A stretch of 12,700 nt of DNA. It comes from CAYWRO01 sp964460345. Its GTDB lineage: Bacteria; Planctomycetota; Phycisphaerae; Phycisphaerales; UBA1924. Each line of letters begins with the position of its first letter. Within the stretch, counting starts at the first letter, position 1. The DNA lies in contig CAYWRO010000092.1 of NCBI GenBank assembly GCA_964460345.1, forward strand, positions 1-12,700, in the 5' to 3' direction. The position numbers were made by a program, and so were the translations under genes. The notes below the pieces were generated by a model that was not told the origin of the DNA, did not search any database, and saw nothing but the letters and a program-made list of their open reading frames with translations. Positions 1-7,720 of this stretch are shown piece by piece.

Positions 1-266
1 CAACGTGTAAACTATGTCGCCGAACACCCGTCAACCATCTCCCCGGGCGCTACAGGGTGTACTCCCCCTGACATCGCGACGCTTCGTTTGTAGGCAATGT
101 CGTCCGGCGAACGTTCATCGGTACTCTCTTCTTTGCGACGCAGGGGCTACGCCCCCGCACCCCCAACTCCCGGATCTGCTCATCGATGACAACCCACAGC
201 CCTCGCGGAGTACCGCGTGGGCATGCCACCCGGATCTTCTTACCTCTCACTCTGTACTGCCCACGC
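1..266. other. Left-edge noncoding region with small hairpins
   Basis: I find no convincing gene here. Small reading frames exist on both strands, but none has a ribosome binding site or a recognisable product. The stretch lies downstream of the minus-strand prepilin-like gene. It holds several short perfect inverted repeats: CGCGG/CCGCG around a 4-nt loop near 205-218, GGGGC/GCCCC around TAC near 143-155, and CAGGG/CCCTG near 53-70. None is followed by a T-run on either strand, so I cannot call a classical intrinsic terminator. On the minus strand, TTGACG (34..29) could be the -35 of a promoter reading out of the window to the left, but no good -10 follows at normal spacing. Confidence 0.4.
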
Positions 267-1232
267 CTACCAGTCGCTCGTGTCGATCTCGGTGGCGTCG
301 AAGTCGCGGCCCTTGATGCCGCCGCGGGTCCAGCGGTAGTGGCCGCTCACTGTCTGGCTGACATTGCCGTTGAGCGTCGGCGCTTCCCAGGATTCGGGCT
401 GGTATGTGACTAAAGACGGTGCGCTCAGGCGGGGCTGGTTCGGGCGGAAGCCGGCGTTCGCGTCGGCGGTGCGGCGGGTCGAGGCCGAGCCGTCCCCACA
501 GAGAATGGGGATGCGCGCCTCGTCGTCCATAAAGAAGATGCGCCGCGGGCCGAAGTGCCGCTGCTCGCGCTCGTAGACCATCGCCTTCTGCGACGGGAAG
601 CTTACTTCGTGAAGGTAGCGATTGCCCAGTGTCGTGCCGGGGGCATTCCAGCGATTGTGCTGCAACCCGTGCTGGTTCGTTGTGTTGCGGCCATCGGGGA
701 GGCGGCTGTCCGGTGCGGTGAACGCCGTGCCCAGCTCGTATGAACTCCGGTACGCGAACAACTCACTGAGAGCAGTCCGCGGGTTCGTCTCGTCAAAGGG
801 CCACCCATCCGGATCACGCTGCGCGGCCTGCAGGATGTCATCCTCCGGAGACACCACCCACGACGCATGCAAACGGGCGTCCAGATGTTTGAGAAGGACC
901 AGATGCGAGTAAAACGGCCAGTACACGTTTGAGAGCGGGGCCAGGTCGGGGCGGCCGTCAATCTGCGAGCGGATGATCTCAACGCCCTGCATCGGGGCCG
1001 CGAGATCATCCGTGAATGACCAGACGCGATCCTCAAAGTCCGCGGCATAGGTTGTCGTGCCGGCTGCGAACTGCTGCAGGTTTGCGAAGTTCTGCGTGAG
1101 GGAGGCGTGGCGGCGCGATTCGGCGATTGCGGCGGAGAGCATGGCAGCCAGGAGCGCTGCGACGGTGAGGAGGACGACCGTCTCCAGCAGTGTGACCGCG
1201 CGGGCGGCGGCGTGGGGGCTCGTCTGGCTCAT
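267..1232 (-). CDS. Prepilin-type N-terminal domain protein (pseudopilin-like), paralogue 1
   Basis: The 321-residue product has a type IV pilin/type II secretion pseudopilin N-terminus. A short leader ends in R-A, followed by VTLLE with the conserved Glu at mature position +5 (E17), then a hydrophobic helix to about residue 36. The residue before the cleavage site is Ala (A12), not the usual Gly. After the helix comes the NLQQFAAGTTTYAADFEDR segment typical of large planctomycete prepilin-like proteins. The C-terminal half holds a YLHEVSFPSQK motif, a FGPRRIFFMDDEAR stretch and an ending in TRGGIKGRDF...EIDTSDW. The start at 1232 is chosen over the upstream ATG at 1265 because AGGAG lies 9-10 nt before it and it leaves a short leader. 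It is divergent from, and clearly homologous to, the gene at 1571-2608. The product should be a membrane-anchored or assembled surface protein; its exact role is unknown. Confidence 0.85.
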   Translation of the reverse strand: MSQTSPHAAARAVTLLETVVLLTVAALLAAMLSAAIAESRRHASLTQNFANLQQFAAGTTTYAADFEDRVWSFTDDLAAPMQGVEIIRSQIDGRPDLAPLSNVYWPFYSHLVLLKHLDARLHASWVVSPEDDILQAAQRDPDGWPFDETNPRTALSELFAYRSSYELGTAFTAPDSRLPDGRNTTNQHGLQHNRWNAPGTTLGNRYLHEVSFPSQKAMVYEREQRHFGPRRIFFMDDEARIPILCGDGSASTRRTADANAGFRPNQPRLSAPSLVTYQPESWEAPTLNGNVSQTVSGHYRWTRGGIKGRDFDATEIDTSDW

Positions 1233-1295
1233 CCGCTGCTTCTCCTGGTGTGGCGGAAGGGGCACGGGCGAAAAACGGCCATTTGTCAGAACGAC

Positions 1296-1325
1296 TTGCC
1301 GCCGGGGCCGGTTTTGAGTTATAAC
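1296..1325 (+). promoter_or_regulatory. Candidate sigma-70-like promoter for the plus-strand prepilin-like gene
   Basis: TTGCCG (1296-1301), an 18-nt spacer and TATAAC (1320-1325) match the -35 and -10 consensus at 4/6 and 5/6. It lies upstream of the gene starting at 1571. This is pattern matching only; planctomycete promoter rules are not well fixed. Confidence 0.35.
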
Positions 1326-1346
1326 ATAGGATTACTGATCCTGCAA
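1318..1346 (-). promoter_or_regulatory. Candidate promoter for the minus-strand prepilin-like gene, sharing the -10
   Basis: On the minus strand, TTGCAG (1346..1341), a 17-nt spacer and TATAAC (1323..1318) form a candidate promoter for the gene starting at 1232. The -10 is shared with the plus promoter because GTTATAAC (1318-1325) is a perfect palindrome. The -35 matches the consensus only at TTG. Confidence 0.3.
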
Positions 1347-1570
1347 CGCCGGGTTCTCCGGCGTGGAGTTTCGTGTTGATCCAATTGCACACCTGCCATG
1401 AACCGGCGATGGGTTCGCCGCGCCTCCGCGCCTGGGCGATCGTGGCGTCTTTGCTTTTTTTCTCATCGGGCGCAGGAGTGCCGGTGACCCTCCGTACTGC
1501 TCGTGGGGGCGGAGAGGGGCGGCCCGTTCTCGGCCGCCGGTCCAGGGGCATCATGCCCGGGAGGGACATC

Positions 1571-2608
1571 ATGCGGACGGCTCGTGGGATGACGCTGGTC
1601 GAAGTCGTAGTGGGTGTGGCGGTTGTGGCCATGTTGGGGGCGATGCTCGCCGCGGCGGTGGGCGAATCGCGCCGGATGGGATCACTGAACCGTAATCTGG
1701 GCAATCTGCAGCTCTTCGCGGCGGGGACGATCGAGTACGCCGCGGCGCACCAGGACCGGTTCTGGGGGTTCAGTTGGCAGCAGGGGCATGAGGGCCCGTT
1801 TGGGGTTGCGCCGACGCGCATGCAGGCCGCGGCTGACCAGGCGGTGGAGATTCTGCGTCGCCGCGGCGGCGTGACGATGGATCGCGTGGAGGACTGGCAC
1901 GCAGGCGCAAACTACGCGCACCTGCCGCTGCTGGATCATCTGGACATGCCGCTGCAGTCGGAGTTCATTGTCGCGCCGGAGCACAGGCTGCTCATGCTGT
2001 GGCGGAGTGATCCGGAGAACATTGTGAATCTGCCGCCGACGCAGCGGCCGGACAGTCCGGCAGAATCGCTTCACCGGTGGGGGTACAGCAGTTCGTATGA
2101 GCTGGCTCCGGCCTTTCAGGAGGCGGATGCGCGGTGGACCGATGAGAATGGAGCACCGGCGCTGACCACGGATCAACACGGCCTCGAGCACGACCGCTGG
2201 TGGGGCGTTACGACTGGATTCGGCAGCCGCTACCTGCACGAGGTGTCGTCTCCGTCGCAGAAGGTGATGATGTTTGAGCGATACCAGCGTCACTTCGGGC
2301 CGCGACATATCTACTTCATGTCCAGCGAGGCGCGCGTGCCGATGCTGTTCGCGGATGGGGCCGTGAGCGTGCGCCAGACGTGGCAATCCAACCTGGGCTT
2401 CAGGCCGAACAGTCCGAACGTGGGCGGCCCCGGCTCGAGCGGCAGAGGGGGCGGTCCGTCTCTTGTCGCATACACGCCGGCGGCGTGGGAGCCGCCGACG
2501 GCCAGTGGTTTTGCGATCGACAGGCTTGCCGGCCAATACCGCTGGACGCGCGGCGGGCTGAAGGGGCGCGACTTCAATGGTTCGGAGATTGATACCACCG
2601 ACTGGTAA
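1571..2608 (+). CDS. Prepilin-type N-terminal domain protein (pseudopilin-like), paralogue 2
   Basis: The 345-residue product has a canonical prepilin N-terminus. A six-residue leader ends in Gly (G6), followed by MTLVE with Glu at mature +5 (E11), then a hydrophobic helix. The next segment, GNLQLFAAGTIEYAAAHQDR, matches paralogue 1, as do YLHEVSSPSQK, RHFGPRHIYFM, FADGAVSV and the ending TRGGLKGRDF...EIDTTDW. A Gly/Ser-rich insertion of about ten residues (PGSSGRGGG) is absent from paralogue 1. The start at 1571 has GGGAGG ending about 7 nt upstream and gives the textbook leader length. In-frame alternatives at 1553 and GTG 1373 would add up to 66 residues. The secreted dockerin-like gene starts 47 nt after the stop, so the two may share a transcript. 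Prepilin peptidase would be the expected processing enzyme; the assembled structure and role are not known. Confidence 0.85.
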   Translation: MRTARGMTLVEVVVGVAVVAMLGAMLAAAVGESRRMGSLNRNLGNLQLFAAGTIEYAAAHQDRFWGFSWQQGHEGPFGVAPTRMQAAADQAVEILRRRGGVTMDRVEDWHAGANYAHLPLLDHLDMPLQSEFIVAPEHRLLMLWRSDPENIVNLPPTQRPDSPAESLHRWGYSSSYELAPAFQEADARWTDENGAPALTTDQHGLEHDRWWGVTTGFGSRYLHEVSSPSQKVMMFERYQRHFGPRHIYFMSSEARVPMLFADGAVSVRQTWQSNLGFRPNSPNVGGPGSSGRGGGPSLVAYTPAAWEPPTASGFAIDRLAGQYRWTRGGLKGRDFNGSEIDTTDW

Positions 2609-2655
2609 GCTCGCAACCTATGGCGAGTGAGGCCCTCGGAAAGAGGAGTGACAGC

Positions 2656-4362
2656 ATGAACGGGAACGTGGGAACACGTACAGCGGCCGCGGTCCTTGCG
2701 AGCGTGCTCTTCGCCGCGGGGCTGCCGGTTTCCGCGCAGGAGGCGGTTCGGCTGGAGCCGATTGCGGTTTCCGGCGACGCGGCGCCCGGCGTGGCGGGCG
2801 CCACGTTTGCGGAGATGGACGCGGCGTGGATGAACCGTTCCGGGCAGGTCGCCTTCTGGGCGCGGCTTGCGGGGGAAGGGGTGACCGATGTGACGGATCA
2901 GTCTGTGTGGGTCGCCGGTTCCGGCGGGCTGGTGCAGGTTGTCGCCGCGGGGGACGCAGCGCCGGGCGCCAATGGCCGGCCGCTGACGGGGATCGCACGG
3001 GTGATGCTGGATGATGCGGGGCGCGTGGTGACGCTGGGTGCGCTGGACGATGGCGTTTCCGCGTATCGGGATCTTCCGCCGCCGCTGTTCACGCTTTTCC
3101 GAGTCGATCAGGCAGGCGCAGCCGCCGCGTTGATCGCGGGGGAGAGCGCGCCGCCGCTCTCTCCCGCGCCTCTGCCCGATCCGGCCAACCGGCAGGTCCC
3201 CTGGATCCTTCAACCGACGGCGTCCGACAGCGGCGTGCTTGCGTTTGACGGGTATACGGATGATGGCCAGCAGCTCTCGCGCTGGAACGAACTCTCCGGG
3301 AGCATCGTCGTTGATGGCGTGACGTTCCAACCGCGCCGGGCGAGCACGTCGGTGATCGGCCCGGGTGGTCATGTCGTGTTTCGAGAGGAGCTCCGGACCT
3401 CTACCGGTGCGGTTACATCACAGGCGCTGATGCTCGATCGGCCGGGCGAAGCGGATCTGTTGCTTGTCTTCGGCGATGAACCGGCAGGCTCGCTGCCGTC
3501 CGTGGTGTTTGCAGATGTATCGCGGCAGATCGCGGTCAACGCGGCGGGCGACGTCCTCTTTCGGGCGCGGGTCCGGGGCGAAGAGGGGTCGGAGGGAGTG
3601 TGGGTGCTGCAGGAGGGCGCGGTTCTGCCGGTGGCGCAACAGGGAGAACCCGTGCCGGGCGGCGCGGCGGGTGAGGTCTTCGGCCGTTTCGTGGGCGGGC
3701 CGGCGATGAACCTGCATGGCGATGTGGTGATTGGCGCGATCGCCGAGGCGGATGATGGCTCCACGCGGCGACCGGGGTTGTGGTGCTTCCCGGCGGATGA
3801 GGCTGCCTGGGAGGTGGCCCGGTCCGGCGATGCCGCGCCCGTGGCGGCGGACGCCGAGTACGTGCATTTGACTGATGCGACGGTGACCGAGGCCGGCCGT
3901 GCTGTCTTTGTTGCGGGCGTCAGGGGCCCGTCGCTTGGCCAGTTCACGCAGACCGCGCTGATCGTGCGCTCGCGCGATGGCGGCGCTGCGGTCCTGGGGC
4001 GCACCGGGGCGGAGATGACGTTGAACGGTGTGCCCGGAGTCGTCCGCCAGATCTCCTTCGCCGGCGGACGGAACCCTGACGGCTCGCGGCAGGCGCGTTC
4101 GTACGGGGCCGCTGACCAGATTGCCTTCGAGGTGATGCTCGAAGATGGGCGCACAGCGCTGCTGCGGGCGACGGTTGGCCTCGCCGCGGATCTGGACCAC
4201 GATGGTGCGGTCAACGCACTCGACCTGCTGGTCTACCTGGACCGTTGGTTTGCCGGTGCGCTCCGAGCTGAGTTGACCGGCTCCGCTCCCGTCGATGTGT
4301 TCGACCTGCTGGCGTACCTGGACTGTTGGTTCGCGGGCGTGGAGGGTGGCGACTGTCTGTAA
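2656..4362 (+). CDS. Secreted NxxGxxxF-repeat protein with C-terminal dockerin-like (GC-type) anchor
   Basis: The 568-residue product starts with a signal peptide: a basic N-terminus, a hydrophobic core at about 9-24, and likely cleavage after V-S-A27. About eight copies of an NxxGxVxF-like strand motif follow, for example NRSGQVAF (60-67), DSGVLAF (191-197), GPGGHVVF (235-242), NAAGDVLF (295-302), NLHGDVVI (352-359) and TEAGRAVF (411-418). They alternate with GDAAPG-type turns (40-45, 100-105, 391-395). This is the pattern of the choice-of-anchor tandem-repeat NxxGxxxF family and suggests a beta-propeller-like fold. Residues about 512-568 form a double dockerin-like module. Its first half, DLDHDGAVNALDLL, has a full EF-hand-like calcium loop; the second half, PVDVFDLLAYLDCWF, lacks most ligands, and the protein ends GGDCL. 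The start at 2656 has GAGGAG 7 nt upstream, preferred over the ATG at 2620. Its ligand is unknown. Confidence 0.85.
   Translation: MNGNVGTRTAAAVLASVLFAAGLPVSAQEAVRLEPIAVSGDAAPGVAGATFAEMDAAWMNRSGQVAFWARLAGEGVTDVTDQSVWVAGSGGLVQVVAAGDAAPGANGRPLTGIARVMLDDAGRVVTLGALDDGVSAYRDLPPPLFTLFRVDQAGAAAALIAGESAPPLSPAPLPDPANRQVPWILQPTASDSGVLAFDGYTDDGQQLSRWNELSGSIVVDGVTFQPRRASTSVIGPGGHVVFREELRTSTGAVTSQALMLDRPGEADLLLVFGDEPAGSLPSVVFADVSRQIAVNAAGDVLFRARVRGEEGSEGVWVLQEGAVLPVAQQGEPVPGGAAGEVFGRFVGGPAMNLHGDVVIGAIAEADDGSTRRPGLWCFPADEAAWEVARSGDAAPVAADAEYVHLTDATVTEAGRAVFVAGVRGPSLGQFTQTALIVRSRDGGAAVLGRTGAEMTLNGVPGVVRQISFAGGRNPDGSRQARSYGAADQIAFEVMLEDGRTALLRATVGLAADLDHDGAVNALDLLVYLDRWFAGALRAELTGSAPVDVFDLLAYLDCWFAGVEGGDCL
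4294..4336 (+). repeat. Dockerin-coding DNA repeat, copy 1
   Basis: This 43-base stretch encodes DVFDLLAYLDCWFA. It matches 8732-8774 at 41 of 43 bases, including synonymous positions, and is more weakly similar to 8645-8687. Such identity between different genes suggests recent domain copying or gene conversion, or strong shared codon choice. Confidence 0.7.
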
Positions 4363-4376
4363 GCGCGCCGCGCGGA

Positions 4377-7109
4377 CTACTTGGTGGAGGCGCTGGTCGC
4401 GTCGACATTGGCGGCGGCGGCGCGGTGTTGGGCGGCTTCATCCAAGCGGTTGGTGCGCTCGCAGATGTCGGCCAGGGCGTTGCGGATGTGGCGCAAGCGC
4501 CTGGCGTTTACGCCGGCTGTTTCGGTGATCTCGCGAGCGCGGCGGAGGTCGGCCTCGGCTTCTTCCAGGCGGCCTGCTGCGGCGCGGACTTTGCCGCGGA
4601 GATAGAGGCTGGAGCCGACGCGATCGTGCGTGTCGCTCTGCAGCGAGGCGGCGGTGCGTTCGGGGAGGGTCTCAACAAGTGGGAGCGCTTCGTCGAGGCG
4701 GCCGAGGTGGACGAGGGCGGTCGCCTGCATGCCCAGTGCGCCGAGCGTGTGGCGGTGCTCGGGGCCGAGGCGATCGGCCATGGCACGGGCGCAAGTTTCC
4801 GCGAGCGGCAGGGCTTCGGCGAAGCGGTCCTGCTCGATGTAGAGCGATGCGAGATTGTTCAAGGCGCCCAGGGTATGGAAGTCGTTCTCGCCGAGGTGTT
4901 CGCGCGCGAGCGTCACGGCCTCAAGCAGCAGCGCCTCGGCCTCGTCCAGTCGGCCGAGCGTCTCTTCCATGTCGCTGAGGTTCACCATGCTGATGATGAC
5001 GCTTGGGTGGCCGGGGGGCAGGATGCGCTTCTTGATGGCGAGCGTTTCAAGGAAGAGCTTGCGCGCTTCATCGGTACGGCCCGTGTCGCGGTAAGCGGTC
5101 GCGAGATTGTTGGCTGTCGCAAGCGTCTTCGGGTGATCCAGACCATTGTGATTTTCCTGGTACTTCAGCACTTGTTCGAGCAGAGTGATGGCTTCGGCCA
5201 TTTCCTCCGGTTCATCCAGGGCGTTGGCCAGGTTGTTCATGGAGGTGATGGTCTTTTCGTGCGACTCTCCAAGCAGGGTGACGCGGGCGGCCAGGACGCG
5301 GCGGTTGAGCGCTTCGGCCTCTTCGGGGCGGTTGTTGCGCTCGTGCAGCGCGGCCAGGTCGGAGAGGGCTTCGATCGTGCGTTCATCGTCCGGGCCGAAG
5401 GCGCGCTCGCTGCGCTCGACGACGGACTGCACGAGCGGCGCGGCGTCGGCCAGGCGGCCGGTGTAGATGAGCACCCGCGCAAGCTGCGCCTCTGAACGGA
5501 GGCGCAGGGGGTCCAGCGGGGGGAGCGTCTGTTCGGCCAGCGTGGCGGCGGTGCGGAACTGCTCCTCCGCGGCGTCCATCACGCCGATGGAGAAGTAGGT
5601 ATAACCAATCGTGTTGCGCACGGCGACCTCGACGGCGGGAGTCTCCTTGAGGTCCGTCTCCACGCGCTGGGCGGCGTTGGCGAGGATGAGGCGGATGAGC
5701 GTCTTGTCGGCGTCGCGCGCGATGGCGGGGTCCATGCCGGCCAACAGGCCCTCGTTGAACTCGACGATCGCCTGGTACTTGTCCAGCTCGAGGCGTGCGG
5801 CGCGCTCGGCCCGGATGGCGCGCGTGCCGAAGAGGAGGCTGAAGACGACCAGCGCACCCAACGCCGCGGCAACCGCGCCCGTCGCCGCGACCTCCATCCG
5901 GCGGCGCTTGACGAACCGGCTGAGCCGGTACATCGCGCTCGGCGGCCCGGCCTCGACGGGTTCGTTGCGGAGGTGGCGCTGAATGTCGGCGGCCAGGGCG
6001 AATGCGGTGGCGTAGCGCCGCTCGCGATCCTTCTCCACGGCCTTCATCACGATCCAGTCGATGTCGCCGGTGAGTTCGCGCACGAGGCGCGTCGGGCCCG
6101 TGTTGCGGCCGATGGCGACGGGTGCGAGCTCGCGCTCGTTGAGCGACTGGATGCGGGCCGAGGGTCGGCGGGGCTCCTCCTGGCGGATCATGCGCTCCAG
6201 GTCTGCGACCGAGGCGTTGCGCAGCCGCTCACGGTCATAGAGGGGCAGGCCGGTGAGCAGTTCGTAAAGAAGCACGCCGAGGGAATAGACGTCCGCGCGC
6301 GTGTCGATGTCTTCCTCGCCGGCGGCCTGCTCGGGGGCCATGTACTCCGGGGTGCCGATCATCTGGTGCGCGGCCGTGTGGATGGTGCGCTCGACGAGCC
6401 GTTCGCCGGTCGCCTTGGCGATGCCGAAGTCGATGACCTTTGGGGTCGCCGTGCCGTCGATGTCGGCGACGAGGACGTTGCCGGGCTTGATGTCCCGGTG
6501 GATGACGCCCTTCTGGTGCGCGTGCTGAACGGCGTGGCAGACCTGCACGAACAGCGCCAGCCGTTCTGCGATGCGCAGGCGCCGGCGGTCGCACCACGTG
6601 GTGATCGGCTCGCCGCGGACGTACTCCATGACGAAGTAGGGACGGCCGCGGTCGGTGGCTCCGGCGTCGTAGACGCGGGCGATGCCCGGGTGGTCCATGC
6701 GCGCCAGCGCCTGTCGTTCCTGGTCGAAGCGCGCGATGACGTGCGCGGTGTCCATCCCCGGCTTGATGAGCTTGATCGCGACCTGGCGCTTGACCGGTTC
6801 GGCCTGTTCGGCGAGAAAGACGGCGCCGAAGCCGCCGGCGCCGAGCTTCTCAATGAGGCGATACGGGCCGATCAGATCTCCGACGGCCTCACCGGCGACA
6901 ACGATGCGTGACTCGGCCTCGGTCTGGGCCTGGTCGGGCGAATCCATGAATCGTCCGGCGTTCTGGTGTGCGCGCAGGAGCGCTTCCACGCGCGTACGGA
7001 CGTCTTCGTTGTCCTGGCAGGCCTGGCGGACGAACAGGCTGCGCTCAGCGTCGTCGAGGTCGAGCGCATCAAGGAAGATCTCCTTGGCTCGTTCGTGGGC
7101 GTTGGTCAT
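4377..7109 (-). CDS. Membrane Ser/Thr protein kinase with C-terminal TPR domain
   Basis: The 910-residue product is a Hanks-type kinase. Residues 1-60 are the helical N-terminal segment common in planctomycete kinases of this class. The kinase domain spans about 83-380. It has the glycine loop LGAGGFGAVF (89-98), VAIK with the ATP-binding Lys K113, a likely helix-C Glu E131, HRDIKPGN (204-211, catalytic D206), DFG (227-229) and APE (258-260), so all key residues are present and it should be active. A basic stretch, KRRR (401-404), precedes one transmembrane segment at about 407-428. Residues about 490-900 are 42-residue TPR/kinesin-light-chain-like repeats, with NNLA and GRLDEAE motifs recurring. 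The topology implied is kinase inside, TPRs outside. The ATG overlaps the sigma factor stop (ATGA), implying translational coupling. It probably phosphorylates cytoplasmic targets in response to a TPR-bound signal; the coupled sigma factor is a candidate partner. Confidence 0.93.
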   Translation of the reverse strand: MTNAHERAKEIFLDALDLDDAERSLFVRQACQDNEDVRTRVEALLRAHQNAGRFMDSPDQAQTEAESRIVVAGEAVGDLIGPYRLIEKLGAGGFGAVFLAEQAEPVKRQVAIKLIKPGMDTAHVIARFDQERQALARMDHPGIARVYDAGATDRGRPYFVMEYVRGEPITTWCDRRRLRIAERLALFVQVCHAVQHAHQKGVIHRDIKPGNVLVADIDGTATPKVIDFGIAKATGERLVERTIHTAAHQMIGTPEYMAPEQAAGEEDIDTRADVYSLGVLLYELLTGLPLYDRERLRNASVADLERMIRQEEPRRPSARIQSLNERELAPVAIGRNTGPTRLVRELTGDIDWIVMKAVEKDRERRYATAFALAADIQRHLRNEPVEAGPPSAMYRLSRFVKRRRMEVAATGAVAAALGALVVFSLLFGTRAIRAERAARLELDKYQAIVEFNEGLLAGMDPAIARDADKTLIRLILANAAQRVETDLKETPAVEVAVRNTIGYTYFSIGVMDAAEEQFRTAATLAEQTLPPLDPLRLRSEAQLARVLIYTGRLADAAPLVQSVVERSERAFGPDDERTIEALSDLAALHERNNRPEEAEALNRRVLAARVTLLGESHEKTITSMNNLANALDEPEEMAEAITLLEQVLKYQENHNGLDHPKTLATANNLATAYRDTGRTDEARKLFLETLAIKKRILPPGHPSVIISMVNLSDMEETLGRLDEAEALLLEAVTLAREHLGENDFHTLGALNNLASLYIEQDRFAEALPLAETCARAMADRLGPEHRHTLGALGMQATALVHLGRLDEALPLVETLPERTAASLQSDTHDRVGSSLYLRGKVRAAAGRLEEAEADLRRAREITETAGVNARRLRHIRNALADICERTNRLDEAAQHRAAAANVDATSASTK

Positions 7110-7699
7110 GCGCCATGTCCGTCAGTCGCCGCCATGTCGTCGCCGAGGAGTTCAAAGAGGCGCGTGCGCGCAAAGGCCCACTCGCGCATCACGGTGCGCT
7201 TGGAGAGGCCGGTTGCCTCAACCGTCTCCTCAACGCTCAGGCCGGCGAAGAAGCGGAGGTTGACGATCTGCGCCGCGCGCGGGTCTTCATGTTCGAGCTG
7301 CGCCAAAGCCTCCTCCAGCGCGAGGATCTGATCCGGATCGTTCTCCGTGGCGAGGTCGACCACGGTGATCGGGACGCGCGCCATGCCGCCGCCCCGCTTC
7401 TCGCTCTTGCGCTTTCGTGCGTGGTCGATCAGGATGCGGCGCATGGCCTCCGCCGCGGCGGCGAAAAAGTGCGCGCGGTTCTGCCACGAGACTTCGCGAT
7501 CACCGACAAGCTTCAGGTACGCCTCGTGAACAAGAGCGGTCGCCTGCAGCGTGTGGCCGCTGCGCTCGGCGCGCATGCGTGCCGCGGCGATGGCCTTGAG
7601 TTGCTCGTAGACCAGCGGGAGGAGTTCGGCCGAGGCGTCCTCGCGCTGGTCGAACTCCTGCAGGATCCGGGTGACCTGTGTCTGAAGGTCGGTCTGCAT
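7106..7699 (-). CDS. ECF-like RNA polymerase sigma factor (Sig-70_X6 / TIGR02999 type)
   Basis: The 197-residue product matches the planctomycete/acidobacterial ECF sigma subfamily that usually sits beside Ser/Thr kinase genes. Region 2 is at about 20-100, with ATALVHEAYLKLV (53-65) and the helix FFAAAAEAMRRILIDHARKR (78-97). Region 4 is at about 135-187, with the helix-turn-helix GLSVEETVEATGLSKRTVMREW. No zinc-type anti-sigma gene is adjacent; the coupled kinase is the likely regulator. The frame stays open far upstream to 9010, but the start at 7699 is chosen because GGAGGG precedes it by about 4-5 nt, the family homology begins there, and the upstream part would overlap two genes on the other strand. 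The final TGA overlaps the kinase ATG. A TACACT -10-like hexamer lies 15 nt before the ATG. Confidence 0.92.
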   Translation of the reverse strand: MQTDLQTQVTRILQEFDQREDASAELLPLVYEQLKAIAAARMRAERSGHTLQATALVHEAYLKLVGDREVSWQNRAHFFAAAAEAMRRILIDHARKRKSEKRGGGMARVPITVVDLATENDPDQILALEEALAQLEHEDPRAAQIVNLRFFAGLSVEETVEATGLSKRTVMREWAFARTRLFELLGDDMAATDGHGA

Positions 7700-7714
7700 G
7701 AGACCCTCCGCAGC

Positions 7715-7720
7715 AGTGTA
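7715..7720 (-). promoter_or_regulatory. Candidate -10 element of the sigma/kinase operon
   Basis: TACACT on the minus strand lies 15 nt before the sigma factor ATG. A start point about 7 nt further on would give a very short leader that still contains the GGAGGG ribosome binding site. I see no convincing -35 at 16-18 nt. The same hexamer lies before trpS. Confidence 0.3.

Larger units (their letters stand above)
1233..1570. other. Intergenic region between divergent prepilin-like genes
   Basis: This 338-base gap holds the candidate two-way promoter (1296-1346) and a 6-bp hairpin, CGCCGG/CCGGCG with a 5-nt loop, at about 1348-1364. It also holds a 7-T run at 1455-1461 without a strong stem before it. 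The part from 1373 is open in frame with the plus-strand prepilin-like gene and includes a hydrophobic stretch (AWAIVASLLFF), but the better-supported start of that gene is 1571. If the plus promoter is right, the leader of that gene is about 240 nt long. Confidence 0.5.

Noticed and set aside
1441..1461. T-run TTTTTTT that could mark a plus-strand terminator in the prepilin leader
   Set aside because: Only a 4-bp CGCC/GGCG stem with an 11-nt loop precedes it and the spacing is poor.
2311..3372. 353-codon minus-strand frame across the second prepilin-like gene and the dockerin-like gene
   Set aside because: It spans two well-supported plus-strand genes and the gap between them, with Arg-rich shadow composition.
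4326..5495. Long plus-strand open frame opposite the kinase TPR region
   Set aside because: It is a GC-bias shadow of the kinase gene; composition is not protein-like and there is no ribosome binding site or recognisable domain.
5973..6911. 312-codon plus-strand frame opposite the kinase domain
   Set aside because: It lies fully antisense to an intact kinase domain with all catalytic motifs, and no domain is recognisable.
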